From Emergomyces orientalis (Eukaryota > Ascomycota > Eurotiomycetes > Onygenales > Ajellomycetaceae): DNA of 64,000 nt. Below, piece by piece: positions 44,741-57,500 of this stretch (its first letter is position 1; the number at the start of each line of letters is the position of its first letter). Under the pieces are notes generated by a model that was not told the DNA's origin, searched no databases, and was given only the letters and a program-made list of their open reading frames with translations. The DNA is taken from NCBI GenBank assembly GCA_002110485.1, contig MOWL01000004.1:62001-126000 (forward strand), read 5' to 3'. A program made the position numbers and the translations under genes.

Positions 44741-47740
44741 TCAATCCAAACCCATCCACCCCCCATCCCCGCCGTCACCAGCATCGCCAGCATCACTCAT
44801 ATCCTCATCCATATCAATACCATTCTCCCTCACCACAACCGGCCCCTTTTCCCCACCCTTCCCAATCAACACCGGCTTCGAAAGCAAATACTCCAACGCG
44901 TATCCATTCCCCTCGACGAGCCGCTTAATCTCATCGCGAATTCCATCAACAACACGGCTCACGGCGCGCAACTCCGTCGCCAGCTCGCCGCCATGTTCTT
45001 TGAAATAGCGGCCATGGATGCTCAGCAGCGCTTCGATCCAGCGCAGGTTGAATTCCAGGTGCGGTGTCTCGTCTATGCAGTTGGCGACGAAGCGGAGCAT
45101 GCGGGGTAGGTAGATTGTTGGTATGGAGGCGGTGATGAGGCGGATGTCGGTGGGCGGGATGGATTCGTAGACTTTTCGGATTAGGGGGGCTTCGTTGAGG
45201 CGGAAGGCCATGATGAGCGGTTTTAGGAAGGTGGTTGGGGTGGTTGGTGATGATGTGGTTACAGAGGTGGAAGAGGTGGAGGTGGATTTGGCTTCGGCTA
45301 GGGTATCGAGGATGCTGTTGGGTGTGATGGAGAGGTCAAGGTCGAAGGGGTCGAAGACGAAGGTTGTGTCCAGGCTGTAGACTAGTAGACCTTCCGTAGA
45401 TGAGGCGCAGAAGGATTGTCCCGTTGGCGAGAAAGCGACGGACGTTACGCGCACTTCGGGGCGGGTGGTGCGTGCGCCTGCATCGCCACCACGACGGGCG
45501 CCGGGAAGACGTTTGTCGATGCGATCTTCCAGATCTGACGCTTCACCCGTTTCGTCTATAAGTCCTCGCGGGCCGGCTTCGGTCATGTTTTTGCTGTTGA
45601 GGAATTCCTGCGTCCCATCGAGAGAGGTGTTGATGGAGACGGTGTACTTTTTGCAGAGTGAGCCAGTGCTGACGTCGTAGAGGCAGATATATTTGCTGTT
45701 ACCAGCGGCGAGTAGACAGCTCCCATTTGCTGAGTACGTTATTGTGTTGTATGACTTGGTACCAGCGGCGTTGGCGGCCGTTCGGCGATCTGATATTTTA
45801 CGGCCTCCCGATACGTCGCGTCTACCATCAATTCCACCAACCTGCACGGCGTCTTCGATGGACCAGAAAGTCAATTGTCCATCAAGTGTGGAAGCGGCGA
45901 TTTGTTTTCCGTCCGGTCGGAAAGCTACGCTGAGCAAGTCGGCCTGTAGTTCTAGGGGTTCGCTGGTCTGGGTGCGGCCAAAGATGCTCCATATCCGGAC
46001 CGTGTGATCCCAACTACCGCTCACCAGATGGCCGCCCTCCGCAGCAAAGGATAGTGAAGATACTGGCCCTTGGTGCCCAGAGAGTCGGTCTAGAAGCTGG
46101 CCCGTCTGGACGGACCAAATGTGAACATCAAACGAGTCTAACGAGCCTGCGCATACGACCTCCCCACTGGGATCTACTGCCAAGCAGGAGAATGCTAATC
46201 TCGAGGGGGCAGTAAATGTCCTGAAATTTCGATATCGATTGAGATCCCATGCTCTGATTGAGCCATCTAATGACGCAGTAAATAAAACATTACCCCTTTT
46301 CGAGAATTGACAAGCCGTGACGCCACTAGTATGCTCCGTAAAGGTGACAATGCAGAACCCCGAATTGGTATCCCAGACTTTGATCTTCCCGTCATCTGCC
46401 GCGGTTATAATTTTTTGTCCATCTGGAGAATATACGAGAGAGTTCATAGAATCCAAATGGCCTTGCTGTTTCAGGATATAGGACTCGGACTGCCATTCCC
46501 ACACCAACAACTGGCCAAGTTTGGAAGACCCAAATGCGATCCATTCGCCGGAGTTATTCATTGTCACAAAATCAATATTACTCTGAGAGACGCTAGTGAC
46601 AGTTAGCATTATTCGTCGTAACAATAACACTCCAACTTACCTTAGCATATGTATTTGGGTAAATTCTGGGAGTTCGTAAAGTCCAAATAAACCATTGGAA
46701 AAGCCAGCAACCAGAAGGTTGGAAGCTGAATGGTATGCTGCACATTTAACCTTTGCGTTGTTTTGCATGAAAAAATTCTTTTTGGTGATTCTCCAACGCA
46801 TTTCCGAGCTATCCACCAATTCTTCTGGGTCATCGGACTTGCCACCATATTGCCATCGAAATAGCGCGCCGTCCTTGCTCACGGTGTAGATCTGGATATG
46901 GAATCAGCTCTGGGCTCAAATAATTTATATCTAGGTAGTTCAATGAGCTGCGGTATCTTCCTTACCGACTCCTGGTCCTCAGTAAACCAAGCGTTCAGTA
47001 CACCTTCACGATGTCCCGCAAGAGTTGTTGGTTCAAACCCTTCCTCCGGATCTAAACTCCATATCCGTGCAGTTAAATCTTTCGAGGCGCTAAGGAAAAA
47101 TCTTGAATCGCTGGACCAGTGTATGTTTTGCACCACATCAAAATGTCCCACATATTCTCTATGCAGGACAAATGGTGCGAATTCTAGTTCCCCATTGCCA
47201 TCTGCGCCAGGCGTAGAGGGAGTCTTCCAGACCTGAATTCGACGTCCAACCCCAGCAGCAAAATGGCGCCCGGAAGGTGAGAAGGCAAGTGCGGAGATTG
47301 CAGATTTAAAAGAGAAGTGGTGGATGGTGATTCGTCGGAGGAAATTAGTCAGGATAGCTTTTCCATGTTCATCAACGGAGAGGAGGAGGTTGCCCTTGGG
47401 AGAGAGGGCAATTCGCGAGATATTGGTCCGGTGAGAAAACGGGAGGGTATATGATTTATTGCTGTTTAATAATGTCACACAAAATACAATTAGCTCTTGA
47501 CACCACATATAAAGCTATAACAGGTACGAGATTCCCATACTGCACAAGATCAAAAACCGTAACCCTATTGCCAACAGGAGAAAGCAAGCAAGTTCCGTCT
47601 GGGGTGAAAATGAGGTTTCCTTTGCGGTAAACAGTCCCCAGAAGGTTGGAAAACTAGAAAAATATTGAAAAATAAAATTGTTAGCAACAGCTAGCAGGTA
47701 TCCAGATAGAGCTCAGACACACCTTAAAATCAGTCTTCAT
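44741..47740 (-). CDS. pwp2: Periodic tryptophan protein 2 (UTP-B, U3 snoRNP)
   Basis: Five exons on the minus strand: 47740-47723, 47653-47541, 47461-46966, 46891-46641 and 46592-44741, encoding 909 residues (yeast Pwp2 is 923). Exon 1 is only 18 nt (MKTDFK), followed by FSNLLGTVYRKGNLIFTPDG. The first two thirds are tandem WD40 repeats in two propellers, with conserved stretches FGSSKLGQLLVWEWQSESYI, AYHSASNLLVAGF and CAGSLDSFDVHIWSVQTGQL. The C-terminal Utp12-like helical domain includes LDLSITPNSI, VMAFRLNE-type residues and IYLPRMLRFV. Pwp2 belongs to the UTP-B module of the small-subunit processome that folds 35S pre-rRNA in the nucleolus. The tail is acidic (DEDMSDAGD) and ends GGWMGLD. 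It shares a divergent promoter with the septin gene. Confidence 0.96.
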
Positions 47741-48135
47741 CGTCCTCAGCTAGCTCGGTCACCGTTGTCGTCGTCGCATTCCTACACCCATAAAAACTTA
47801 AGAAATGCGGCCAAAGAAATATCTCGAGATGCCCGGATAAACCTACCACCCGATAATCCGAGGGCCTAACCAAACACGGTCTAGCGTAATCTGGGTGTTT
47901 ACTCGCTTGGGAAATTTAGCTTTCAGGGGAAAAAGGACGACATCTCGACTCCTTTTTGACACGGACGACACTATCTATCTCCCTCCTCAACCCTCACTGC
48001 CCACCCTCTGCATTCTCTGTCTTTCTGCTTTGTGAAAAGCTCTGTGTTTCTTGCCTGTTCATTGATTCAATTTTTTTTAAATTCCCGTTGAAATCCCAAA
48101 AAGCAGTCGATACCTCGTAAAGGCCCTGTTTAGCT
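47741..48135. promoter_or_regulatory. Divergent pwp2 / cdc12-septin promoter
   Basis: 395 bases separate the two start codons. The sequence has pyrimidine-rich patches (CTCGACTCCTTTTTG around 47945) and no obvious TATA near either start. Both genes are growth-linked, so a shared bidirectional control region is plausible but inferred. Confidence 0.5.
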
Positions 48136-49679
48136 ATGGCTCCTCCAACCTCAGAGACGGCTTCTCCCATTGGAATTGCCAACGTATGCTGTACCTGTTA
48201 TCCTATATTTGATGTTAATGAGACTGACGCGTTATTGTTTTTATAGCTCCCAAATCAACGGTATGCCCTGGGACAGACAGCCTATATCCTTCGATTGGGA
48301 CGGGGATGCTAACATAAACTCTAGGCACAAAATTGTCGCCAAACGGGGAGCTGCTTTCACTATTATGGTACAATTGAGTCCGCATTACCCTACCATTCCA
48401 TCATTGTTAACAGTGATATAGGTTGCTGGAGAGTCTGGATTGGGCAAAACCACATTCATCAACACACTCTTCTCGACCACAATCAAGAACTACGCAGACC
48501 ACAAGCGTCGACATGCCAAGCAGGTTGATAAGACCGTTGAGATTGAGATTACAAAGGCTGAGCTCGAGGAGAAGTTCTTCAAAGGTACCCAATTAAGACT
48601 GCACCCCTTGTATTGTGCTTTTATCCAGAGCCAGTGAATAATTATGTTTTTTTTAGTTCGCTTGACTGTCATTGATACCCCCGGTTTCGGCGATTATGTC
48701 AACAACCGCGACTCGTGGATGCCCATTATCGAATTCCTCGACGACCAGCACGAATCATACATGCTTCAAGAGCAACAGCCTCGTCGTGTCGACAAGATCG
48801 ATCTCCGTGTCCACGCCTGCTTGTACTTCATCAGGCCGACTGGTCATACCCTGAAACCCCTGGATATCGAAGTTATGAAGCGACTTAGCTCTCGTGTCAA
48901 TCTGATCCCAGTCGTTGCCAAAGCTGATACCCTGAGCCCATCTGACCTTGCACGCTTCAAGCAACGCGTAAGATAGTCTATCCGTATAAATTGGTCGAGC
49001 GACGGTCCAAAGCACAAAGCTGATTATTTTTCACATCACAGATCCGTGCTGTTATCGAAGCCCAAGGTATTAAAATTTACCAACCACCTGTTGAGGAGGA
49101 CGATGAGCACGCCGCTCTGCATGCTCGTAGCCTAATGGCTGCCATGCCATTCTCTGTCATTGGTTCCGAGAAAGATGTCAAGACCGGTGATGGTCGCATC
49201 GTCAAGGGCCGCCAGTATGCTTGGGGTGTGGCTGAGGTTGAGAATGAGGAACACTGCGACTTCAAGAAACTGCGCTCCATTCTGATCCGTACCCATATGC
49301 TTGACCTTATCCACACTACGGAAGAATCCCACTACGAGGCCTATCGCGCCTTGCAAATGGAGACGAGAAAGTTTGGCGAGGCCCGGCCCAGAAAGCTCGA
49401 CAATCCCAAGTTCAAGGAAGAGGAGGAGAACCTCAGAAAACGCTTCACCGAACAAGTCAAGATCGAAGAACAGAGGTTCAGACAGTGGGAGCAGAAGCTG
49501 ATCTCCGAGAGAGATCGTCTCAACAAGGATTTGGAAAGCACTCACGCTGCGTATGTTCCATCTTCCCCCTTTAACACAGTTGTACTTTCCCAGTGCTAAC
49601 CTAAACCAGTATCAAACAACTCGAACAGGAACTCGAGCAGATGCAAGGCCCCGCTGTCCGCAGCCATGGTCGTCGTTAA
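48136..49679 (+). CDS. aspC: Septin, Cdc12/AspC class
   Basis: Seven exons: 48136-48183, 48247-48260, 48325-48367, 48422-48584, 48657-48967, 49042-49550 and 49610-49679, encoding 385 residues. Exon 2 is only 14 nt. GTP-binding motifs are G1 GESGLGKT (38-45), G3 DTPGFGD and G4 AKAD. The septin-unique region (VGSEKDV...Y.WGVAEVENEEHCDF) follows, and a C-terminal coiled coil starts at about residue 300 (EEEENLRKRF, EEQRFRQWEQKL). The N-terminal IGIANLPNQR and the block SYMLQEQQPRR point to Cdc12/AspC rather than Cdc3, Cdc10 or Cdc11. These septins polymerise at septa, germ tubes and conidiophores. Every exon junction keeps frame and restores conserved residues (for example FFK-V-RLTVIDTPG). Confidence 0.95.
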
Positions 49680-50276
49680 ATGTTGGGTTGGCGTATTGAT
49701 GTTGATCTTTATGTTTGGTTGTGGAGGAGGAGGTGGTAGATAGCTCTCGAGTATACTATACCGTACGTGGTAGTTCTCCAGGCCTGGCTGGCCTGAACCC
49801 AAAATTGTCGATCCGAACATTTCCTTTTTCTTTGACAGGAAGGCGACTCTCCTGGGATCTGCTTTTTTCGAATCCCTTTCTTTTTCTTTTTTTCTCCCCT
49901 GGTATTCTTTTCTGTTTTCTCCCATCTTGACTGATACCTAGCGTATTCCCCACCCCCCGGGACCCGATAATAGTCTTATTTGTTATATGTAGCGTTTTTT
50001 TTATATTTTAATTACTTTTATTATTTGAAATATCCAGCTTTAATTCTACAACATTTTATTTATCTTTTGCATGATTTTGTTTTGAGGTTTTTTAAATTAG
50101 TTTCCAAATCAATCAATTAAATTCGCTGGGTTGATCATATTTCTAGCATCTTTTAGCGGTAATCTAAGAAAGAACCTTGGAAGCTCCAAGCTCTCCACCC
50201 AGGCCAAGTCAAAGCTCCATCCTCAACCTCAAGATGTAAATAACTCGAACCACCTACAAAATACCACAATAACCAG
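49680..50276. other. Intergenic region between septin and WDR83-like genes
   Basis: About 600 bases, strongly AT-rich from 49985 to 50150. It is septin 3' UTR followed by the short promoter of the WD-repeat gene. No other feature. Confidence 0.6.
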
Positions 50277-51879
50277 ATGCCACCAACGCAGAAATTCCCA
50301 ACTTACCGCCTTCACACATTAAAAACTCACAATGGTACGGATACATCATTAATCCTCCACCCTCTCAACGACTCCGTGTCACAATATAACTGAACGTTAA
50401 CCCCACCGCCACCCCCAAAACCAGGCCCGGTAAACGCCATCTGCTTCTCCAGCTCACCAGGCACATACCTGCTAACGGGCTCCTCCGACCGCTCCATCCA
50501 CCTTTGCCGCGCCCTTCCGCCCTCCTCCACGACCATCCCTGCCACAACGCCCATCACCACAACCCCGATCCAACGGTATGCGAAGCATGGCTACTCCGTG
50601 CTCGACCTCGCGGTAACGGCGGATAATGCCAGGTTTGCGAGTGTAGGAGGGGATAAGCAGGTGTTTCTGTGGGATGTGGAGACGGGGACGACGGTGCGGA
50701 GGTGGAGTGGGCATGATGCGCGGGTTGAAGCGGTGGAGTTTGGGGGGGAGGCGGATTCGATTGTTGCTAGTGGTATGCGTTTTGTTCTATATTATATTTT
50801 ATGATCTGGTTGTGAAGCCCAGTGAATACAAGCCTCGGTATCTCTGCGAGCTATGTGCGATGCAGGGTCAAATATTTAATATTGGCTCTAAAGTGGCCGC
50901 AATGGGTTACGCTCGGTTTACACCTAGCACTCTATTCCGGGACATGACCTCGCAATAAACCACCCCCCTCCCCATTGCGAAAAGTCATCAGTCCCCTTTT
51001 TGCGGCGCCCTCCATTAACATCCCCACTCAAACTCAATTCCACTAACCATCTCAACCCCCATGTCATACAGGAAGCGCTGACACAACCCTAAAACTCTGG
51101 GACACGCGCTCCCTAACCTCAAAGCCCATCCAAACCCTCTCCGAAGCCCGCGATACTATCTCCTCCCTAAGCATCCACATGCCCACCGCCAGCATAATAT
51201 CTGGCAGCTACGATGGGCGAATTCGCAGCTACGATTTGCGCATGGGCATGGTGAACGTAGACGTCATGGGACATGAGGTGACAAGCGTGCACTGCTCAGA
51301 TGATGGCAATGCGGTACTGGCGTCGTGTCTGGATGGGTGGATTCGGATGGTTGATCGGGCGGATGGGAGCGTGTTGAAGGGGTTTGGGGGTGGAGGTTCG
51401 TATGCTGCTGCTGCGGCTGCAGGGCAGGCAGAAGGGGGTGCTGCTACTACGGTTACTACTACTACAGCTATGGCTACTTCTGCTGCTGCTGGGGATGGAA
51501 CGCCACGGTATGTCAATAGTTCGCTGCGGATTAGGTCTGCGTTTGCGAAGGGGGATAGCGTGGCGTTTAGCGGCGGGGAGACGGATGAGAATGAAAATGA
51601 CATGAATGTCGAGAGCCATGTGTTTGCATGGGATGTGTTGACTGGGGATGTGATTGCGAGGGTGAGCGCAGGTAAAGGGGTGAAGGCGGTCAGTTGTGTG
51701 GCATGGAATGAGAGAGGGGGTTGTTGGGCGGGGGGTTGTTCGGATGGTGAGTTCTCACCTTTTACCTCTTTTATATACCTGGGGAATATTTAGGCGCTTC
51801 GCAAAAGGAGTGTTGTTGATATCGTCCATTTTCTAACTTTCGATATCACCAAATAGGGACGGTACAAGTCTTTGGATGA
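50277..51879 (+). CDS. WDR83/MORG1-like WD-repeat protein
   Basis: Four exons: 50277-50334, 50425-50772, 51072-51746 and 51857-51879, giving 367 residues. The ATG at 50277 starts MPPTQKFPTYRLHTLKTHNG, and splicing restores GPVNAICFSSSPGTYLLTGS. A second ATG-like site at 50332 belongs to that exon's end and is not the start. WD repeats follow: TGSSDRSIHL, ASVGGDKQVFLWDVETGTTV, ADTTLKLWDTRSLTSKPIQT, ISGSYDGRIRSYDLRMG and CSDDGNAVLASCLDGWIRM. The series DKQVFLWDV / LSEARDTISSL / GSYDGRIRSYDLRMG matches human WDR83 (MORG1), a MAPK scaffold and spliceosome-associated propeller. A low-complexity Gly/Ala/Thr insertion interrupts a late blade loop. The final exon adds only TVQVFG before the stop. Confidence 0.88.
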
Positions 51880-52881
51880 CTTGACGTTGCTCTCTTCCCC
51901 TCCCCCCCCTCCCTCGGTTTAGAGCGTATTACAATATCTATGATACGTCTTTGTGACCACTTTAACCATCCATCCCTCTCTCCCAGAGTGTCTTTTGCTG
52001 CGCGGCCCTCTTTTATTAACGCTGGGCCCAAACGCACCCAACCTCCACTTCATATACCCCGCAGCAGTTATCTGTCCAAAGGGACAGCCAACGTCGTGTT
52101 CCCTTTAGCATGTTTTGTATTAAATCAAAAGGGAAAAAGAAATCCCCATAACCTGACTTCCATATCAATTATCACACTTGAGGAGGCGGGACGTAGTATA
52201 TATCGCATCCCTATCACTTTCAACCCCATGTAGATGGAGAATGATGGAGGGACAAAACCTTTACATTTAGAGGGTTGTAATGAATACAAAGTGAGCCACG
52301 TGGAATGAAGGCCTGAGACAAAGACAGGAAATAATGCACCTCATACATCGTTGACTAGAATCATCAACACCACTGGACTTCTTTCCTCTCCATTAACATT
52401 TCAAAAATACCACGAATTTCATTTTTTTAAACTTTGATCTGGTATTATATACCATATCATGTTTCAATTATGAACATGTTAATTGAAAACGCCCATGGTG
52501 ATGGTGCTGACGGTGCCTGGTCCTCTGCCTGCAATGTTCCCATCCCCCAAGACTTTTAGCCCACACCCTTTCCCTCCAAGCCGCGCTTTTTCGTATCAAA
52601 TATATATGTTTCTTTCATTCCATCATCCATTCGTAGAAGACGTGAAAATGTATTTTTGTTTTGTTTTCGTTTTGATTTTCTTTCGGTTCATTTTCTGTTA
52701 TATAGCATTCGTCATTCATAACATGGCGTAGCATTTTAGCTAAATAAATAAGAATCCAACCCGCCCTTTCTTTTTTCTATCACCATGCTTTTTTCCCTAC
52801 GGATAAAAAATACGACACAAAACTAACTCCGTTGCCCCGGGTAAAACGTGATACCACAAGGAATCCACCCAAGATCCCAGA
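51880..52881. other. Convergent intergenic region, no gene seen
   Basis: About 1 kb between the 3' ends of the WD-repeat gene (+) and the ACT-domain gene (-). It is AT-rich with T-runs, consistent with UTRs. Confidence 0.6.
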
Positions 52882-54581
52882 TCACGTATTCGACCCTCCA
52901 CTCTCCGCGTCCAATGAGGCCATGGCTCTCTCCAGCTCTCTTTCACCAACAATGACGGTTCCAGCCCTCACTGTACTTAGGAAGCTGATATCAACAGCAT
53001 CTGGATACGACGAGTCAAGATCTGGCGGTACTCTGCGGAGCTGCTCCTGCCCCTGCGCTTGGTCGCTTCTCTGCCTCTGCTTCTGCGAAGAGACTGATTT
53101 CTTAGATCTACCGATAGCAGAGCCATTCGTCGGAAGTTCTACACTACTAACAGCATCATGTTCATCATCACTATCGCTCTCGCTGCCATTGGTAGGCCCT
53201 CGACTCTGAGTGGCGGCAGCGAGCCGACTGGCTACTCCACAAACAATACCAGTAGCTTCCAACGGAAGATCGCGCAGGTCCAGCATGATAGGGATGAGGA
53301 CATCGTCCTTTGAGACGAGGAGGAGGTTGTTGCTATTGTCGAGCGAGTAGTCGCCGTAATGGTCTTGGGAGACTGGAGAGATGGGATCGAGAGAAAACCG
53401 AGGCAGGAGTCGTTTTTCGAGTAATATAGAGGCGGCGGGATCGGTGGCGGTTAGAGTTAGGGAAAGGAAGCGGGGTTGATCGAGGATTAGGGTGGTGACG
53501 AGGCTTGGGCGGAGGATTGAAGGGGATGATGAGCGGGAGGATGATGAGTACTGGGCTGCGCATTGGACGATGCGGAGGGACTTATCGACACGGGCTTGTA
53601 TGTTGTGTTTCCGTAAAGAGGCGAATGTTCTGGTTTGTAGCTCTAATATTGTTGAAGGAGGAGGTGTTAAAGGTGGAGATCGCTGTGCATCTAGGGATGG
53701 CGGGGAGCTGCGGTATTGCGGATTGCTCCTACTGTTGACGAATGCATCGGAGGAGACCTCGAAGTTGAAGCCGCGGTTCTCGAGAGCCTGGGTTACGTGG
53801 CCCCGTGAGCGGCGGGGGACGAGGATATAGTCGGAAAAATAGGTTGAGATGAAGAATATGGATCTTTTAATTCTTGTTAATTAAAAAGGAGTTCAATTTG
53901 GTATACGAGGTATGAACTTACACTCCTGCCATTGCCAGAGGGCTGGTCAGCTCCAAAACTCTTTGGCCAGCGTCCAACCCCTGCCCATCAACCTGCATAA
54001 CGATGAAATCCTCTTTACTGATGGAGACTTGGTATGTCTTGGTAGGTACATTTTTATTGAACTTTTCCGCCAATGGGCGAAAATATAACTCTGCCAATTC
54101 TCGCGAGCAAACAATCGAACATTCGACCGGAGTGATGGAAACGTTAAGAAATGCCGGATGCGAGGGCTCAGATATATTAAGATCTCTCAAGTCTATATCG
54201 TCCGGGTGTATATCTTCGATAGGAGGTACATCGTGGAAAATAAGCTGTAGTATTGGTTGTAAGAAGAAAGGATATAGGTCCAGGGGAATATGGATGAGTG
54301 CGAGACGGTCGTTCTGAATCCCGATTTCCAATGTCAGCAACCCTGGGCCCGCGTATTCAATGCCAAAGACGGCACAGGCAAATTCCACGAATATAAAGCA
54401 CATACTTGTGCTCTAACGCTAGGAATCCGGAAAAGAATTTACTAGCTAAAGATTGGGGATGCTCTTAGGAAGCGGGGGAGGGGAGGGTGCGAATTAGGGG
54501 GAGGTTATGATATTCGACATGTTGTGGGCAACTCACCAAAAACTGTACTTGGGCGGAGAAGAGAGACATTGACCGGGACAT
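52882..54581 (-). CDS. ACT-domain protein resembling CASTOR/GATS arginine sensors
   Basis: Three exons on the minus strand, 54581-54537, 54313-53922 and 53863-52882, encode 472 residues. Exon 1 gives MSRSMSLFSAQVQFL, joined to NDRLALIHIPLDLYPFFLQP. Residues about 120-200 hold the tell-tale block FNVSITPVECSIVCSRE-like sequence, then LELTSPLAMAGVSIFFISTY and FSDYILVPRRSRGHVTQAL. This 'plain ACT' pattern (SxxxTDxILV plus a helix) is the one used by animal CASTOR1/2, which sense cytosolic arginine for TORC1. The C-terminal half is poorly conserved, Ser/Gln-rich and possibly disordered. An alternative acceptor near 54416 would insert about 34 residues (MCFIFVEFACAVF...), but the chosen splice keeps QFL-NDRLALIHIP, the family's usual N-terminus. 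Arginine binding is inferred, not shown. Confidence 0.72.
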
Positions 54582-57500
54582 GGTGGCGGCCACGTATACG
54601 GTCCGATTGACTGGCCCACTTCGGTAAGTGTGCTTGAATGTAAAATTGGCCTATGTATGTTCTTCAAAGGCGCCAGGAGACATACTCCAACAGGACGGAA
54701 ATCTAAGCGATTTTGCCTCAGATGATAGGGGACGTATTAGGGCCCGTTCAATTGGAAAGGTGGAGGGCCGGGAGAAATTAAAGTCCAGCTTGGAATTGAA
54801 TGCCTGGTAAACAATTGAATGATTCGACAGGACATGTAGGTAAAATGCCGGCGCGAGATGTCGTGGCGGTTTCCAGACGCTCCCGAAAAGGGGCTCACCC
54901 AGAGGCAGCGAAGCGGTTTGAGGGACAATACCGAAGAACCAGGCCTAAGAACCGATGGGAATTTATCCAAATAATTTCCCGGGCCTTTCAGAACGAAGCG
55001 ATCCTCCTGTTGTGTCGAACGTCTTTACCCCAGGAATCAGGATATGTGGACGAACCAGGTGAATGACGGCCAGAAGTAACAAGCAGCAAAATATAGTAGT
55101 AAAGCTGCGCAGGACTGAACTATTAACAGTAAATAGGAGTGAAAATGACAACGCCACCAGAGTAAAAGTATTGAAACCGCAATAACCCCTTATATGAAAT
55201 TTCAACGACTAAACAAGATGCAAGACGTCCGGCAGTCCAAACATATGTAGAATAGGGGAATGCACACAAGGGAACGGAGGCAGATAGGTGACTGAAAATA
55301 ATGTTGAGGAGCAAGAGCAGATGAGTAAAGAGCAGGAAAAATAATATTTTTTAAAAAAATACTAAATTAAAAATAATGCAATCGTGCGCAAGATGCTCGA
55401 CAACTGCCGCAATCGAGATCTTCAGAGCCGAACGAACCTTTCTTGCGTGCTCCCTCTGGCCGGTGCGGGTATATCCAGGGATTATTTATCCAGCAGGGCT
55501 GACAGATTTGCCGAAACAGGCTGGATTGGCACCCAGACACGAAAGAAGAAACGATTTTCAGAAGATAAATATTTATTCACGTTCCCAATAATGGTTCCAC
55601 CCGTCTGCCGTTCTCTAGTTTTTTTTTTATATTTTTTTTTTTCCCTCTCCGACGTCGAGATAAAACGGTTGGGCCTTGAAGGGCACCGGTCACCAATGAT
55701 CGGGCGATGTCGCCCACCACCACGCTGGGTCGGCTCTTATTCCTAGTAGTAAAACGTCGAGAACCTGCGGAAAAAATTTCCTTTTTTTAATTTTTTAATT
55801 TTTTTAATTGTTTTGCCACCCGACTAGGCAATAGATGAACGCCACAGGAACAGGTGTGTGGGAGGGGTCGGGCAGAATCCTTACGTATATGCGCGAAGGG
55901 AAAGGAGGGCGTATGAGCATTGAAGAATGAGAGAGAGTTGAGAGAGAAAACAGAGTAAGCACAAGATAGGCAAAGGAGAAGAAATGAACTTGATATGAAC
56001 ACAATAGGAGAGAATTGTTGAGGTAGAAAACGGAGAATGGATCTCACAAGCAGCTGCAGGTGCAGACGGGGACGGGATATATGAGATAAGGTATCGCTCT
56101 TATTATGGCACGGGACAGCGCGTAGAGACTAGAGGGTGGTATGTTTCCCGCAGTGTCGTGTCGCATCTGTTGCACGCACGATTGAAGAAAAAATAACGTT
56201 TTCAAACTATGCTGCTAGCTGCTGGTTGAGTAAACGGACCTGTCAGGGATGATGACGGACGTGGATGCGACTGAGAGGCTGGCCGAGCAGACAGGGACGA
56301 AACAGCTACTCTTGTTCGTCATTGCAGCAGGATAACCATTGTTAACTTATTAGTGTTATTGTGGCGATCTAATTATTCAACGAACTCTGTTTCTCGCTGG
56401 TGAGGGTGTTGATCAAGAAAGTTTTTTTCTTCTCTGATCCACCCCGGTTTTCGCCGTTGCTCGTCGCACAACTTTGGCTGTGGGGGAAGACGATAATCTG
56501 TACTCCGTATGGTAAGAACAAGTTCGAGAATCGCAGCTTTAGCTATTCTTGCAGCTCATTAGACTGGTTGGGGACTTTGGGGGAAAAGTTCAGTATGAGC
56601 TAAATTTTTCCTTTGAAGCTAAGAAAGTTTCCAGACTTTTCATTTGTACACGCCCAAAGCACCATCAAGCTAACGTAATGCCATGCTCTGAATGATCTCC
56701 CCTTGTTGTTCGCCAGGGTTTTTACCCCTTGGTTTTCGGCGAGGGGAAAGATTCGAGAGAATCTCGCAAACCTGGGCAAATAGAAACCCTCGTACCCGCT
56801 GGCATCTCGAGAGGGGTAAGATATTACTCGTCGTCCCATTGGCCGAAAGCAGGGAATAACTCGCAGGAAGCAAAAGCACGTTAGTTACTGTAGCGTGGAG
56901 CCTTGGTCTTCTCTTTTCTCTGCCCCAAAAAGCTCATATGGTCATGGTTTCTTTGGCAGAAGCGGGGAAATTGATAACGCACACTTTTTCTTCTGGGCAG
57001 ACGCCAGAGATAGGCTGGGGTCTGGCATGGCGGTCCTTCAGCGGATGGAAGGTAAAAGTTTGAGAGATAACTCAGATAAACTAACAGGCTAATTTAGTGG
57101 GGTCAGCGCTAACTAACTTGACCGTCAAGGGGAGAGCCAAGGGGCTAATAATTTCTATCAAATCCTTGGATGCCGCACTAACCTCCATCCCCAGCAAGAT
57201 AAGGATATGCTGGAAGTTGAATCAGGCATTTCCAAAGGTCAACATTTATATATATAGATAGGATAAACCGCTGAACCACTGGCGTGATGCTTGTTGACGA
57301 CGAGCCAATCGAGATTGAAATTGAATGTTTAAAACTTTGCGATGCCGGGTTGGTATTTTTTGAGTTATCTTGGGCTTTTGTTTGCTGTTGTTCAAGATAT
57401 CTCTGATCCTCAATTTCATGCAAGCAGTCACTAATACCTCACACTGAATTAAGCTGTTAGCTTATTTATCAAGAGCGGCTTTCTTTTCGCCCGCTCTACG

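Noticed and set aside
54800..55066. 88-codon Arg-rich + frame near the ACT-domain promoter
   Set aside because: ATG start and plausible codons, but no homology cue and position inside a promoter region; kept only as a note.
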